Source: Aristolochia californica (Eukaryota > Streptophyta > Magnoliopsida > Piperales > Aristolochiaceae). From it: a stretch of DNA of 64,000 nt. A program made the position numbers and the translations under genes. The notes beneath the pieces are model-generated. The model was not told where the DNA came from and did no database searches. It worked only from the letters and a program-made list of their open reading frames with translations. Location: NCBI GenBank assembly GCA_029961685.1, contig JARWKL010000002.1, forward strand, positions 22,102,908 through 22,166,907, written 5' to 3'. Shown here in pieces: positions 47,701-61,604 of the stretch (position 1 is the first letter of the stretch; each line of letters opens with the position of its first letter).

Positions 47701-50428
47701 CAGTGCGTGAAGTAATTTTCTATTTATTATAGTTTTCAAATTCTTTTGCACACATGAACGAACTCTAAAATTTTCGTTTTGTTGCGATCTTTATTTCTTT
47801 TTTGTTTACGAGGAAAAATGGGAGAGTTGAAATTCAAGTTTGGATCTGAAGAAAAAAAAAATTTAACATCCAAAATGGAAATGAACAAATGCTGAGAGAG
47901 ATAATTCCAAAAAGTATCTGTGATTTTTAAGGATAGGCAAAAAGTGGATTGTTTGGCTCTCGTAAATATCCAACCACTTGAGAATTTACCTTTTTCTACT
48001 CCCCCCTTTTTTTTTTACCACTAGGCCACTTGCATTCTCAACAGGCTTGTGGCATGCACACCCACCACACTTAAAGCATGTTGGGATCAGTTAGAAGTCT
48101 CTTTCCTACAAAATTACACCAAGCTATTATTAGGGGGTTGTACTAGTGGAATTTCCCAAATATGGCTTTTGGGGTTCATTTTTAGTGTGTGAAATAATTT
48201 TCTATTTATTATAGTTTTCATATTCTTTTGCACACATGAATGTACTCAAAAATTTTCGTTTTGTTGCGATCTTATATATTTTTTGTTTACGAGGAAAAAT
48301 GGGAGAGTGGAAACTGAAGTTCGGATCTGAAGAAATAAAAATGTGAACATCCAAAATGGAAATGCAAAAATGCTGAGAGAGATAATTCCAAAAAGTATCT
48401 GTGATTTTTAAGGTTAGCCAAAAAGTGGGTTGTTTGGCTATGGTAAATGACCAACCACTTGAGAATTTAACTTTTTCTACTCCCCCTAATTTTTGGACCA
48501 CTAGGCCTCTTGCATCCTCAACATGCTTGTGGCATGCACACCCACCACACTTAAAGCATGTTGGGATCAGTGAGAAGTCTCTTTCCTATAAAATTCCACC
48601 AAGCTATTATTAGGGGGTTGTACTAGTGGAATTTCCCAAACATGGATTTTGGGGCTCATTTTTAGTATGTGAAATAATTTTCTATTTACTATAGTTTTCA
48701 AAACCTTTTGCACACATGAACGAACTCTAAAATTTTCATTTTGTTGCGATCTCATATCTTTTTTGTTTACGAGGAAAAATGGGAGAGTGGAAACTCAAGT
48801 TTGGATCGAAAGAAAAAAAAATTTGCACATCCAAAATGGGAATGCACAAATGCTGAGACAGATAATTCCAAAAAGTATCTGTGATTTTTAAGGATAGGCA
48901 AAAAGTGGGTTGTTTGGATCTGGTAAATATCCAACCACTTGAGAATTTAACTTTTTCTACTCCCCCTGATTTTTGGACCACTAGGCCACTTGCATCCTCA
49001 ACATGCTTGTGGCATGCACACCCACCACACTTAAAGAAAGTTGGGATTAGTTAGAATTCTCTTTCCAATAAAATTCCACCAAGCTATTATTAGGGGGTTG
49101 TACTAGTGGAATTTCCCAAACATGGATTTTGGGGTTCATTTTTGTGCGTGAAATAATTTTCTATTATTATAGTTATCAAATTCTTTTGCACACAAGAACG
49201 AACTCTAAAATTTACGTTTTGTTGTGATCTTATATCTTTTTGGTTTACGAGGAAAAATGGGAGAGAAAACTCTAGTTTGGATCTGAAGAAAAAAAAAAAT
49301 TGAACATCCAAAATGTAAATGCATAAATGCTGAGAGAGATAATTCCAAAAACTATCTGTGATTTTTAAGGATAGGCAAAAAGTGCGTTGTTTGGCTCTGG
49401 TAAATATCCAACCACTTGAGAATTTAACTTTTTCTACTCCCCCTAATTTTTGGGCCACTAGGCCACTTGCATCATCAACATGCTTTTGGCATGCACACCC
49501 ACCTTAGTTAAACCATGTTGGGATCAGTTAGAAGTCTCTTTCCTATAAAATTCCACCAAGCTATTATTAGGGGGTTGTACTAGTGGAATTTCCCAAACAT
49601 GGATTTTGGGGTTCATTTTTAGTGCGTGAAATAATTTTCTATTTATTATAGTTTCCAAATTCTTTTGCACACATGAACTCTAAAATTTTCGTTTTGTTGC
49701 GATCTTATTTCTTTTTTGTTTACGAGGAAAAATGGAAGAGTGGAAACTCAAGTTTGGATCTGAAGAAAAAAAAATTGATCATCCAAAATGGAAATGCACA
49801 AATGCTGAGAGAGATAATTCCAAAAAGTATCTGTGATTTATAAGGATAGGCAAAAAGTGGGTTGTTGTCTCTGGTAAATATCCAACCACTGGAGAATTTA
49901 ACTTTTTCTACTCCCCCTAATTTTTGGGCCACTAGGCCACTTGCATCCTCAACATGCTTGTGCCATGCACACCCACCACACTTAAAGCATGTTGGGATCA
50001 GTTAGAAGTCTCTTTCCTATAAAATTCCACAAAGCTATTATTAGGGGGTTGTACTAGTGGAATTTCTCAAACATGGATTTTGGGGTTCATTTTTAATGCG
50101 TGAAATAATTTTCTATTTATTTTAGTTTTCAAATTCTTTTTTTGCACACATGAACTCTAAAATTTTCGTTTTGTTGCGATCTTATATGTTTTTAGTTTAT
50201 GAGGAAAAATGGGAGAGTGGAAACTCAAGTGGATCTGAAGAAAAAAATATTTGAACATCCAAAATGGAAATTCAGAAATGCTAGAGAGATAATTCCAAAA
50301 ATTATCCGTGATCTTGAAGGATAGGCAAAAAGTGGGTTGTTTGGCTCCTGTTATTTTCCAACCACTTGAGAATTTAAGTTTTTCTACTCCTCCTAATTTT
50401 TGGGCCACTAGGCCACTTGCATCCTCAA
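47701..50428 (+). repeat. Block III start: diverged units with a 4-bp insertion
   Basis: About five and a half units. The first four carry an extra four bases in the CATGAACTC motif: CATGAACGAACTC at about 47754 and 48714, AAGAACGAACTC at about 49193, and the variant CATGAATGTACTC at about 48235. Near 48001 a long T run replaces the usual TAATTTTTGGG. The last unit already resembles the end of the 2794-bp repeat that follows. Confidence 0.78.
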
Positions 50429-53222
50429 CATGCTTGTGGCATGCACACCCACCACACTTAAAGCGTGTTGGGATTAGTTAGATGTCTCTTTCCTATAAAA
50501 TTCCACCAAGCTATTATTAGGGGGTTGTACTAGTGGAATTTCCCAAACATGGATTTTGGGGTTTATTTTTAGTCCGTGAAATAATTTTCTATTTATTATA
50601 GTTTTCAAATTCTTTTTTTGCACACATGAACTCTAAAATTTTCGTTTTGTTGCGATCTTATATCTTTTTTGTTTACGAGGAAAAATCAGAGAGTGGAAAC
50701 TCAAGTTTGGATCTGAAGAAAAAAAAAATTTGAACATCCAAAATGGAAATGCACAAATGCTGAGAGAGATAATTCCAAAAAGTATCTGTGATTTTTAATG
50801 ATAGGCAAAAAGTGGGTTGTTTGGCTTTGGTAAATATCCAACCACTTGAGAATTTAACTTTTTCTACTCCCCCTAATTTTTGGGCCACTAGGCCACTTGC
50901 ATCCTCAACATGCTTGTGGCATGCACACCCACCACACTTAAAACATGTTGGGATCAGTTAGAAGTCTCTTTCCTATAAAATTCCACCAAGCTATTATTAG
51001 GGGGTTGTACTAGTGGAATGCACACATGAACTCTAAAATTTTCGTTTTGTTGCGATCTTATATCTTTTTTGTTTACGAGGAAAAATGGGAGAGTGGAAAC
51101 TCAAGTATGCATCTGAAGAAAAAAAAAAATTGAACATCCAAAATGGAAATGCACAAAAGATGAGAGAGATAATTCCAAAAAGTATCTGTGATTTTTAAGG
51201 ATAGGCAAAAATTGGGTTGTTTGGCTCTGGTAAATATCCAATCACTTGAGAATTTAACTTTTTCTACTCCCCGTAATTTTTGGGCTACTAGGCCACTTAC
51301 ATCCTCAACATACTTGTGGCATGCACACCCACCACACTTAAAGCGTGTTGGGATCAGTTAGAAGTCTCTTTCCTATAAAATTCCAGCAAGCTATTATTAG
51401 GGGATCGTACTAGTGGAATTTCCCAAACATGGATTTTGGGGTTCATTTTTAGTGCGTGAAATAATTTTCTATTTATTATAGTTTTCAAATTCTTTTTTTG
51501 CACACATGAACTCTAAAATTTTTGTTTCATTGCGATCTTATATCTTTTTTGTTTATGAGGAAAACTGGGAGAGTGGAAACTCAAGTTTGGATTTGAAGAA
51601 AAAAACAATTTGAACATCCAAAATGGAAATGGACAAATGCTGAGATAGATAATTCCAAAAAGTATCTGTGATTTTTAAGGATAGGCAAAAAGTGGGTTGT
51701 TTGGCTCTGGTAAATATCCAACCACTTGAGCATTTAACTCTTTCTACTTCTCCTAATTTTTGGGCCACTAGGCCACTTGCATCCTCAACATGCTTGTGGC
51801 ATGCACACCCACCACACTTAAAGCATGTTGGGATCAGTTAGAAATCGCTTTCCTGTAAAATGCCACCAAGCTATTATTAAGGGGTTGTACAAGTGGAATT
51901 TCCCAAACATGGATTTTGGGGTTCATTTTTTGTGCGTGAAATAATTTTTATTTATTATAGTTTTGAAATTATTTTTTTGCACACATGAACTCTAAAATTT
52001 TCGTTTTGTTGCGATCTTATATCTTTTTTGTTTACAAGGAAAAATGGGAGAGTGGAAACTCAAGTTTGGATATGAAGAAAAAAATATTTGAACATCCAAA
52101 ATGGAAATTCAGAAATGCTAGAGAGATAATTCCAAAAATTATCCGTGATCTTGAAGGATAGGCAAAAAGTGGGTTGTTTGGCTCCTCTAATTTTCCAACC
52201 ACTTGAGAATTTAAGTTTTTCTACTCCCCCTAATTTTTGGGCCACTAGGCCACTTGCATCCTCAACATGCTTGTGGCATGCACACCCACCACACTTAAAG
52301 CGTGTTGGGATTATTAGATGTCTCTTTCCTATAAAATTCCACCAAGCTATTATTAGGGGGTTGTACTAGTGGAATTTCCCAAACATGGATTTTGGGGTTT
52401 ATTTTTAGTGCGTGAAATAATTTTCTATTTATTATAGTTTTCGATTTTCTTTTTTTGCACACATGAACTCTAAAATTTTTGTTTCATTGCGATCTTATAT
52501 CTTTTTTGTTTATGAGGAAAACTGGGAGAGTGGAAACTCAAGTTTGGATTTGAAGAAAAAAACAATTTGAACATCCAAAATGGAAATGGACAAATGCTGA
52601 GAGAGATAATTCCAAAAAGTATCTGTGATTTTTAAGGATAGGCAAAAAGTGGGTTGTTTGGCTCTGGTAAATATCCAACCACTTGAGAATTTAACTCTTT
52701 CTACTTCCCCTAATTTTTGGGCCACTAGGCCACTTGCATCCTCCACATGCTTGTGGCATGCACACCCACCACACTTAAAGCATGTTGGGATAAGTTAGAA
52801 GTCGCTTTCCTGTAAAATTCCACCAAGCTATTATTAAGGGGTTATACAAGTGGAATTTCCCAAACATGGATTTTGGGGTTCATTTTTTGTGCGTGAAATA
52901 ATTTTTATTTATTATAGTTTTGAAATTATTTTTTTGCACACATGAACTCTAAAATTTTCGTTTTGTTGCGATCTTATGTCTTTTTTGTTTACAAGGAAAA
53001 ATGGGAGAGTGGAAACTCAAGTTTGGATATGAAGAAAAAAATATTTGAACATCCAAAAAGGAAATTCAGAAATGCTAGAGAGATAATTCCAAAAATTATC
53101 CGTGATCTTGAAGGATAGGCAAAAAGTGGGTTGTTTGGCTCCTGTAATTTTCCAACCACTTGAGAATTTAAGTTTTTCTACTCCCCCTAATTTTTGGGCC
53201 ACTATGCCACTTGCATCCTCAA
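50429..53222 (+). repeat. Six-unit higher-order repeat, copy 1 (2794 bp)
   Basis: Units of 480, 400, 480, 477, 480 and 477 bp. The set recurs at an exact 2794-bp period. Marks within it: a unit with an 80-bp deletion (at 51019), GGGGATCGTACTAG, CATTGCGATC in place of GTTGCGATC, GAAAAAAACAATTTG, and a pair of units with AAAAATATTTGAAC. This copy differs slightly from the later ones, for example GAGAGAGAT where they have GAGGGAGAT (50757) and TGCCACC where they have TTCCACC (51860). Similarity already starts about 200 bp to the left. Confidence 0.93.
51010..51030 (+). repeat. 80-bp deletion unit, first of four copies
   Basis: TACTAGTGGAAT passes directly into GCACACATGAAC, missing the AAACATGGATTTTGG and AATTTTCTATTTATTATAG stretches. 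It recurs at about 53813, 56607 and 59401 with the 2794-bp period, so the deletion happened once before amplification. It is a convenient marker for this higher-order repeat. Confidence 0.88.
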
Positions 53223-56016
53223 CATGCTTGTGGCATGCACACCCACCACACTTAAAGCGTGTTGGGATTAGTTAGATGTCTCTTTCCTATAAAATTCCAC
53301 CAAGCTATTATTAGGGGGTTGTACTAGTGGAATTTCCCAAACATGGATTTTGGGGTTTATTTTTAGTGCGTGAAATAATTTTCTATTTATTATAGTTTTC
53401 AAATTCTTTTTTTGCACACATGAACTCTAAAATTTTCGTTTTGTTGCGATGTTATATCTTTTTTGTTTACGAGGAAAAATCGGAGAGTGGAAACTCAAGT
53501 TTGGATCTGAAGAAAAAAAAAATTTGAACATCCAAAATGGAAATGCACAAATGCTGAGGGAGATAATTCCAAAAAGTATCTGTGATTTTTAATGATAGGC
53601 AAAAAGTGGGTTGTTTGGCTTTGGTAAATATCCAACCACTTGAGAATTTAACTTTTTCTACTCCCCCTAATTTTTGGGCCACTAGGCCACTTGCATCCTC
53701 AACATGCTTGTGGCATGCACACCCACCACACTTAAAACATGTTGGGATCAGTTAGAAGTCTCTTTCCTATAAAATTCCACCAAGCTATTATTAGGGGGTT
53801 GTACTAGTGGAATGCACACATGAACTCTAAAATTTTCGTTTTGTTGCGATCTTATATCTTTTTTGTTTACGAGGAAAAATGGGAGAGTGGAAACTCAAGT
53901 ATGCATCTGAAGAAAAAAAAAAATTGAACATCCAAAATGGAAATGCACAAAAGATGAGAGAGATAATTCCAAAAAGTATCTGTGATTTTTAAGGATAGGC
54001 AAAAATTGGGTTGTTTGGCTCTGGTAAATATCCAATCACTTGAGAATTTAACTTTTTCTACTCCCCGTAATTTTTGGGCTACTAGGCCACTTACATCCTC
54101 AACATACTTGTGGCATGCACACCCACCACACTTAAAGCGTGTTGGGATCAGTTAGAAGTCTCTTTCCTATAAAATTCCAGCAAGCTATTATTAGGGGATC
54201 GTACTAGTGGAATTTCCCAAACATGGATTTTGGGGTTCATTTTTAGTGCGTGAAATAATTTTCTATTTATTATAGTTTTCAAATTCTTTTTTTGCACACA
54301 TGAACTCTAAAATTTTTGTTTCATTGCGATCTTATATCTTTTTTGTTTATGAGGAAAACTGGGAGAGTGGAAACTCAAGTTTGGATTTGAAGAAAAAAAC
54401 AATTTGAACATCCAAAATGGAAATGGACAAATGCTGAGATAGATAATTCCAAAAAGTATCTGTGATTTTTAAGGATAGGCAAAAAGTGGGTTGTTTGGCT
54501 CTGGTAAATATCCAACCACTTGAGCATTTAACTCTTTCTACTTCTCCTAATTTTTGGGCCACTAGGCCACTTGCATCCTCAACATGCTTGTGGCATGCAC
54601 ACCCACCACACTTAAAGCATGTTGGGATCAGTTAGAAATCGCTTTCCTGTAAAATTCCACCAAGCTATTATTAAGGGGTTGTACAAGTGGAATTTCCCAA
54701 ACATGGATTTTGGGGTTCATTTTTTGTGCGTGAAATAATTTTTATTTATTATAGTTTTGAAATTATTTTTTTGCACACATGAACTCTAAAATTTTCGTTT
54801 TGTTGCGATCTTATATCTTTTTTGTTTACAAGGAAAAATGGGAGAGTGGAAACTCAAGTTTGGATATGAAGAAAAAAATATTTGAACATCCAAAATGGAA
54901 ATTCAGAAATGCTAGAGAGATAATTCCAAAAATTATCCGTGATCTTGAAGGATAGGCAAAAAGTGGGTTGTTTGGCTCCTCTAATTTTCCAACCACTTGA
55001 GAATTTAAGTTTTTCTACTCCCCCTAATTTTTGGGCCACTAGGCCACTTGCATCCTCAACATGCTTGTGGCATGCACACCCACCACACTTAAAGCGTGTT
55101 GGGATTATTAGATGTCTCTTTCCTATAAAATTCCACCAAGCTATTATTAGGGGGTTGTACTAGTGGAATTTCCCAAACATGGATTTTGGGGTTTATTTTT
55201 AGTGCGTGAAATAATTTTCTATTTATTATAGTTTTCGATTTTCTTTTTTTGCACACATGAACTCTAAAATTTTTGTTTCATTGCGATCTTATATCTTTTT
55301 TGTTTATGAGGAAAACTGGGAGAGTGGAAACTCAAGTTTGGATTTGAAGAAAAAAACAATTTGAACATCCAAAATGGAAATGGACAAATGCTGAGAGAGA
55401 TAATTCCAAAAAGTATCTGTGATTTTTAAGGATAGGCAAAAAGTGGGTTGTTTGGCTCTGGTAAATATCCAACCACTTGAGAATTTAACTCTTTCTACTT
55501 CCCCTAATTTTTGGGCCACTAGGCCACTTGCATCCTCCACATGCTTGTGGCATGCACACCCACCACACTTAAAGCATGTTGGGATAAGTTAGAAGTCGCT
55601 TTCCTGTAAAATTCCACCAAGCTATTATTAAGGGGTTATACAAGTGGAATTTCCCAAACATGGATTTTGGGGTTCATTTTTTGTGCGTGAAATAATTTTT
55701 ATTTATTATAGTTTTGAAATTATTTTTTTGCACACATGAACTCTAAAATTTTCGTTTTGTTGCGATCTTATGTCTTTTTTGTTTACAAGGAAAAATGGGA
55801 GAGTGGAAACTCAAGTTTGGATATGAAGAAAAAAATATTTGAACATCCAAAAAGGAAATTCAGAAATGCTAGAGAGATAATTCCAAAAATTATCCGTGAT
55901 CTTGAAGGATAGGCAAAAAGTGGGTTGTTTGGCTCCTGTAATTTTCCAACCACTTGAGAATTTAAGTTTTTCTACTCCCCCTAATTTTTGGGCCACTATG
56001 CCACTTGCATCCTCAA
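53223..56016 (+). repeat. Six-unit higher-order repeat, copy 2 (2794 bp)
   Basis: Identical in length and unit order to copy 1. I found no difference from copy 3 by eye in the parts compared. Confidence 0.93.
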
Positions 56017-58810
56017 CATGCTTGTGGCATGCACACCCACCACACTTAAAGCGTGTTGGGATTAGTTAGATGTCTCTTTCCTATAAAATTCCACCAAGCT
56101 ATTATTAGGGGGTTGTACTAGTGGAATTTCCCAAACATGGATTTTGGGGTTTATTTTTAGTGCGTGAAATAATTTTCTATTTATTATAGTTTTCAAATTC
56201 TTTTTTTGCACACATGAACTCTAAAATTTTCGTTTTGTTGCGATGTTATATCTTTTTTGTTTACGAGGAAAAATCGGAGAGTGGAAACTCAAGTTTGGAT
56301 CTGAAGAAAAAAAAAATTTGAACATCCAAAATGGAAATGCACAAATGCTGAGGGAGATAATTCCAAAAAGTATCTGTGATTTTTAATGATAGGCAAAAAG
56401 TGGGTTGTTTGGCTTTGGTAAATATCCAACCACTTGAGAATTTAACTTTTTCTACTCCCCCTAATTTTTGGGCCACTAGGCCACTTGCATCCTCAACATG
56501 CTTGTGGCATGCACACCCACCACACTTAAAACATGTTGGGATCAGTTAGAAGTCTCTTTCCTATAAAATTCCACCAAGCTATTATTAGGGGGTTGTACTA
56601 GTGGAATGCACACATGAACTCTAAAATTTTCGTTTTGTTGCGATCTTATATCTTTTTTGTTTACGAGGAAAAATGGGAGAGTGGAAACTCAAGTATGCAT
56701 CTGAAGAAAAAAAAAAATTGAACATCCAAAATGGAAATGCACAAAAGATGAGAGAGATAATTCCAAAAAGTATCTGTGATTTTTAAGGATAGGCAAAAAT
56801 TGGGTTGTTTGGCTCTGGTAAATATCCAATCACTTGAGAATTTAACTTTTTCTACTCCCCGTAATTTTTGGGCTACTAGGCCACTTACATCCTCAACATA
56901 CTTGTGGCATGCACACCCACCACACTTAAAGCGTGTTGGGATCAGTTAGAAGTCTCTTTCCTATAAAATTCCAGCAAGCTATTATTAGGGGATCGTACTA
57001 GTGGAATTTCCCAAACATGGATTTTGGGGTTCATTTTTAGTGCGTGAAATAATTTTCTATTTATTATAGTTTTCAAATTCTTTTTTTGCACACATGAACT
57101 CTAAAATTTTTGTTTCATTGCGATCTTATATCTTTTTTGTTTATGAGGAAAACTGGGAGAGTGGAAACTCAAGTTTGGATTTGAAGAAAAAAACAATTTG
57201 AACATCCAAAATGGAAATGGACAAATGCTGAGATAGATAATTCCAAAAAGTATCTGTGATTTTTAAGGATAGGCAAAAAGTGGGTTGTTTGGCTCTGGTA
57301 AATATCCAACCACTTGAGCATTTAACTCTTTCTACTTCTCCTAATTTTTGGGCCACTAGGCCACTTGCATCCTCAACATGCTTGTGGCATGCACACCCAC
57401 CACACTTAAAGCATGTTGGGATCAGTTAGAAATCGCTTTCCTGTAAAATTCCACCAAGCTATTATTAAGGGGTTGTACAAGTGGAATTTCCCAAACATGG
57501 ATTTTGGGGTTCATTTTTTGTGCGTGAAATAATTTTTATTTATTATAGTTTTGAAATTATTTTTTTGCACACATGAACTCTAAAATTTTCGTTTTGTTGC
57601 GATCTTATATCTTTTTTGTTTACAAGGAAAAATGGGAGAGTGGAAACTCAAGTTTGGATATGAAGAAAAAAATATTTGAACATCCAAAATGGAAATTCAG
57701 AAATGCTAGAGAGATAATTCCAAAAATTATCCGTGATCTTGAAGGATAGGCAAAAAGTGGGTTGTTTGGCTCCTCTAATTTTCCAACCACTTGAGAATTT
57801 AAGTTTTTCTACTCCCCCTAATTTTTGGGCCACTAGGCCACTTGCATCCTCAACATGCTTGTGGCATGCACACCCACCACACTTAAAGCGTGTTGGGATT
57901 ATTAGATGTCTCTTTCCTATAAAATTCCACCAAGCTATTATTAGGGGGTTGTACTAGTGGAATTTCCCAAACATGGATTTTGGGGTTTATTTTTAGTGCG
58001 TGAAATAATTTTCTATTTATTATAGTTTTCGATTTTCTTTTTTTGCACACATGAACTCTAAAATTTTTGTTTCATTGCGATCTTATATCTTTTTTGTTTA
58101 TGAGGAAAACTGGGAGAGTGGAAACTCAAGTTTGGATTTGAAGAAAAAAACAATTTGAACATCCAAAATGGAAATGGACAAATGCTGAGAGAGATAATTC
58201 CAAAAAGTATCTGTGATTTTTAAGGATAGGCAAAAAGTGGGTTGTTTGGCTCTGGTAAATATCCAACCACTTGAGAATTTAACTCTTTCTACTTCCCCTA
58301 ATTTTTGGGCCACTAGGCCACTTGCATCCTCCACATGCTTGTGGCATGCACACCCACCACACTTAAAGCATGTTGGGATAAGTTAGAAGTCGCTTTCCTG
58401 TAAAATTCCACCAAGCTATTATTAAGGGGTTATACAAGTGGAATTTCCCAAACATGGATTTTGGGGTTCATTTTTTGTGCGTGAAATAATTTTTATTTAT
58501 TATAGTTTTGAAATTATTTTTTTGCACACATGAACTCTAAAATTTTCGTTTTGTTGCGATCTTATGTCTTTTTTGTTTACAAGGAAAAATGGGAGAGTGG
58601 AAACTCAAGTTTGGATATGAAGAAAAAAATATTTGAACATCCAAAAAGGAAATTCAGAAATGCTAGAGAGATAATTCCAAAAATTATCCGTGATCTTGAA
58701 GGATAGGCAAAAAGTGGGTTGTTTGGCTCCTGTAATTTTCCAACCACTTGAGAATTTAAGTTTTTCTACTCCCCCTAATTTTTGGGCCACTATGCCACTT
58801 GCATCCTCAA
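56017..58810 (+). repeat. Six-unit higher-order repeat, copy 3 (2794 bp)
   Basis: Indistinguishable from copy 2 in the parts compared by eye; all six private unit variants are present in order. Confidence 0.93.
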
Positions 58811-61604
58811 CATGCTTGTGGCATGCACACCCACCACACTTAAAGCGTGTTGGGATTAGTTAGATGTCTCTTTCCTATAAAATTCCACCAAGCTATTATT
58901 AGGGGGTTGTACTAGTGGAATTTCCCAAACATGGATTTTGGGGTTTATTTTTAGTGCGTGAAATAATTTTCTATTTATTATAGTTTTCAAATTCTTTTTT
59001 TGCACACATGAACTCTAAAATTTTCGTTTTGTTGCGATGTTATATCTTTTTTGTTTACGAGGAAAAATCGGAGAGTGGAAACTCAAGTTTGGATCTGAAG
59101 AAAAAAAAAATTTGAACATCCAAAATGGAAATGCACAAATGCTGAGGGAGATAATTCCAAAAAGTATCTGTGATTTTTAATGATAGGCAAAAAGTGGGTT
59201 GTTTGGCTTTGGTAAATATCCAACCACTTGAGAATTTAACTTTTTCTACTCCCCCTAATTTTTGGGCCACTAGGCCACTTGCATCCTCAACATGCTTGTG
59301 GCATGCACACCCACCACACTTAAAACATGTTGGGATCAGTTAGAAGTCTCTTTCCTATAAAATTCCACCAAGCTATTATTAGGGGGTTGTACTAGTGGAA
59401 TGCACACATGAACTCTAAAATTTTCGTTTTGTTGCGATCTTATATCTTTTTTGTTTACGAGGAAAAATGGGAGAGTGGAAACTCAAGTATGCATCTGAAG
59501 AAAAAAAAAAATTGAACATCCAAAATGGAAATGCACAAAAGATGAGAGAGATAATTCCAAAAAGTATCTGTGATTTTTAAGGATAGGCAAAAATTGGGTT
59601 GTTTGGCTCTGGTAAATATCCAATCACTTGAGAATTTAACTTTTTCTACTCCCCGTAATTTTTGGGCTACTAGGCCACTTACATCCTCAACATACTTGTG
59701 GCATGCACACCCACCACACTTAAAGCGTGTTGGGATCAGTTAGAAGTCTCTTTCCTATAAAATTCCAGCAAGCTATTATTAGGGGATCGTACTAGTGGAA
59801 TTTCCCAAACATGGATTTTGGGGTTCATTTTTAGTGCGTGAAATAATTTTCTATTTCTTATAGTTTTCAAATTCTTTTTTTGCACACATGAACTCTAAAA
59901 TTTTTGTTTCATTGCGATCTTATATCTTTTTTGTTTATGAGGAAAACTGGGAGAGTGGAAACTCAAGTTTGGATTTGAAGAAAAAAACAATTTGAACATC
60001 CAAAATGGAAATGGACAAATGCTGAGATAGATAATTCCAAAAAGTATCTGTGATTTTTAAGGATAGGCAAAAAGTGGGTTGTTTGGCTCTGGTAAATATC
60101 CAACCACTTGAGCATTTAACTCTTTCTACTTCTCCTAATTTTTGGGCCACTAGGCCACTTGCATCCTCAACATGCTTGTGGCATGCACACCCACCACACT
60201 TAAAGCATGTTGGGATCAGTTAGAAATCGCTTTCCTGTAAAATTCCACCAAGCTATTATTAAGGGGTTGTACAAGTGGAATTTCCCAAACATGGATTTTG
60301 GGGTTCATTTTTTGTGCGTGAAATAATTTTTATTTATTATAGTTTTGAAATTATTTTTTTGCACACATGAACTCTAAAATTTTCGTTTTGTTGCGATCTT
60401 ATATCTTTTTTGTTTACAAGGAAAAATGGGAGAGTGGAAACTCAAGTTTGGATATGAAGAAAAAAATATTTGAACATCCAAAATGGAAATTCAGAAATGC
60501 TAGAGAGATAATTCCAAAAATTATCCGTGATCTTGAAGGATAGGCAAAAAGTGGGTTGTTTGGCTCCTCTAATTTTCCAACCACTTGAGAATTTAAGTTT
60601 TTCTACTCCCCCTAATTTTTGGGCCACTAGGCCACTTGCATCCTCAACATGCTTGTGGCATGCACACCCACCACACTTAAAGCGTGTTGGGATTATTAGA
60701 TGTCTCTTTCCTATAAAATTCCACCAAGCTATTATTAGGGGGTTGTACTAGTGGAATTTCCCAAACATGGATTTTGGGGTTTATTTTTAGTGCGTGAAAT
60801 AATTTTCTATTTATTATAGTTTTCGATTTTCTTTTTTTGCACACATGAACTCTAAAATTTTTGTTTCATTGCGATCTTATATCTTTTTTGTTTATGAGGA
60901 AAACTGGGAGAGTGGAAACTCAAGTTTGGATTTGAAGAAAAAAACAATTTGAACATCCAAAATGGAAATGGACAAATGCTGAGAGAGATAATTCCAAAAA
61001 GTATCTGTGATTTTTAAGGATAGGCAAAAAGTGGGTTGTTTGGCTCTGGTAAATATCCAACCACTTGAGAATTTAACTCTTTCTACTTCCCCTAATTTTT
61101 GGGCCACTAGGCCACTTGCATCCTCCACATGCTTGTGGCATGCACACCCACCACACTTAAAGCATGTTGGGATAAGTTAGAAGTCGCTTTCCTGTAAAAT
61201 TCCACCAAGCTATTATTAAGGGGTTATACAAGTGGAATTTCCCAAACATGGATTTTGGGGTTCATTTTTTGTGCGTGAAATAATTTTTATTTATTATAGT
61301 TTTGAAATTATTTTTTTGCACACATGAACTCTAAAATTTTCGTTTTGTTGCGATCTTATGTCTTTTTTGTTTACAAGGAAAAATGGGAGAGTGGAAACTC
61401 AAGTTTGGATATGAAGAAAAAAATATTTGAACATCCAAAAAGGAAATTCAGAAATGCTAGAGAGATAATTCCAAAAATTATCCGTGATCTTGAAGGATAG
61501 GCAAAAAGTGGGTTGTTTGGCTCCTGTAATTTTCCAACCACTTGAGAATTTAAGTTTTTCTACTCCCCCTAATTTTTGGGCCACTATGCCACTTGCATCC
61601 TCAA
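58811..61604 (+). repeat. Six-unit higher-order repeat, copy 4 (2794 bp)
   Basis: Same as copies 2 and 3 apart from a noted substitution (TATTTCTTATAG at about 59853 where the others have TATTTATTATAG). The rarity of differences points to very recent amplification or to an assembly effect. Confidence 0.93.
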
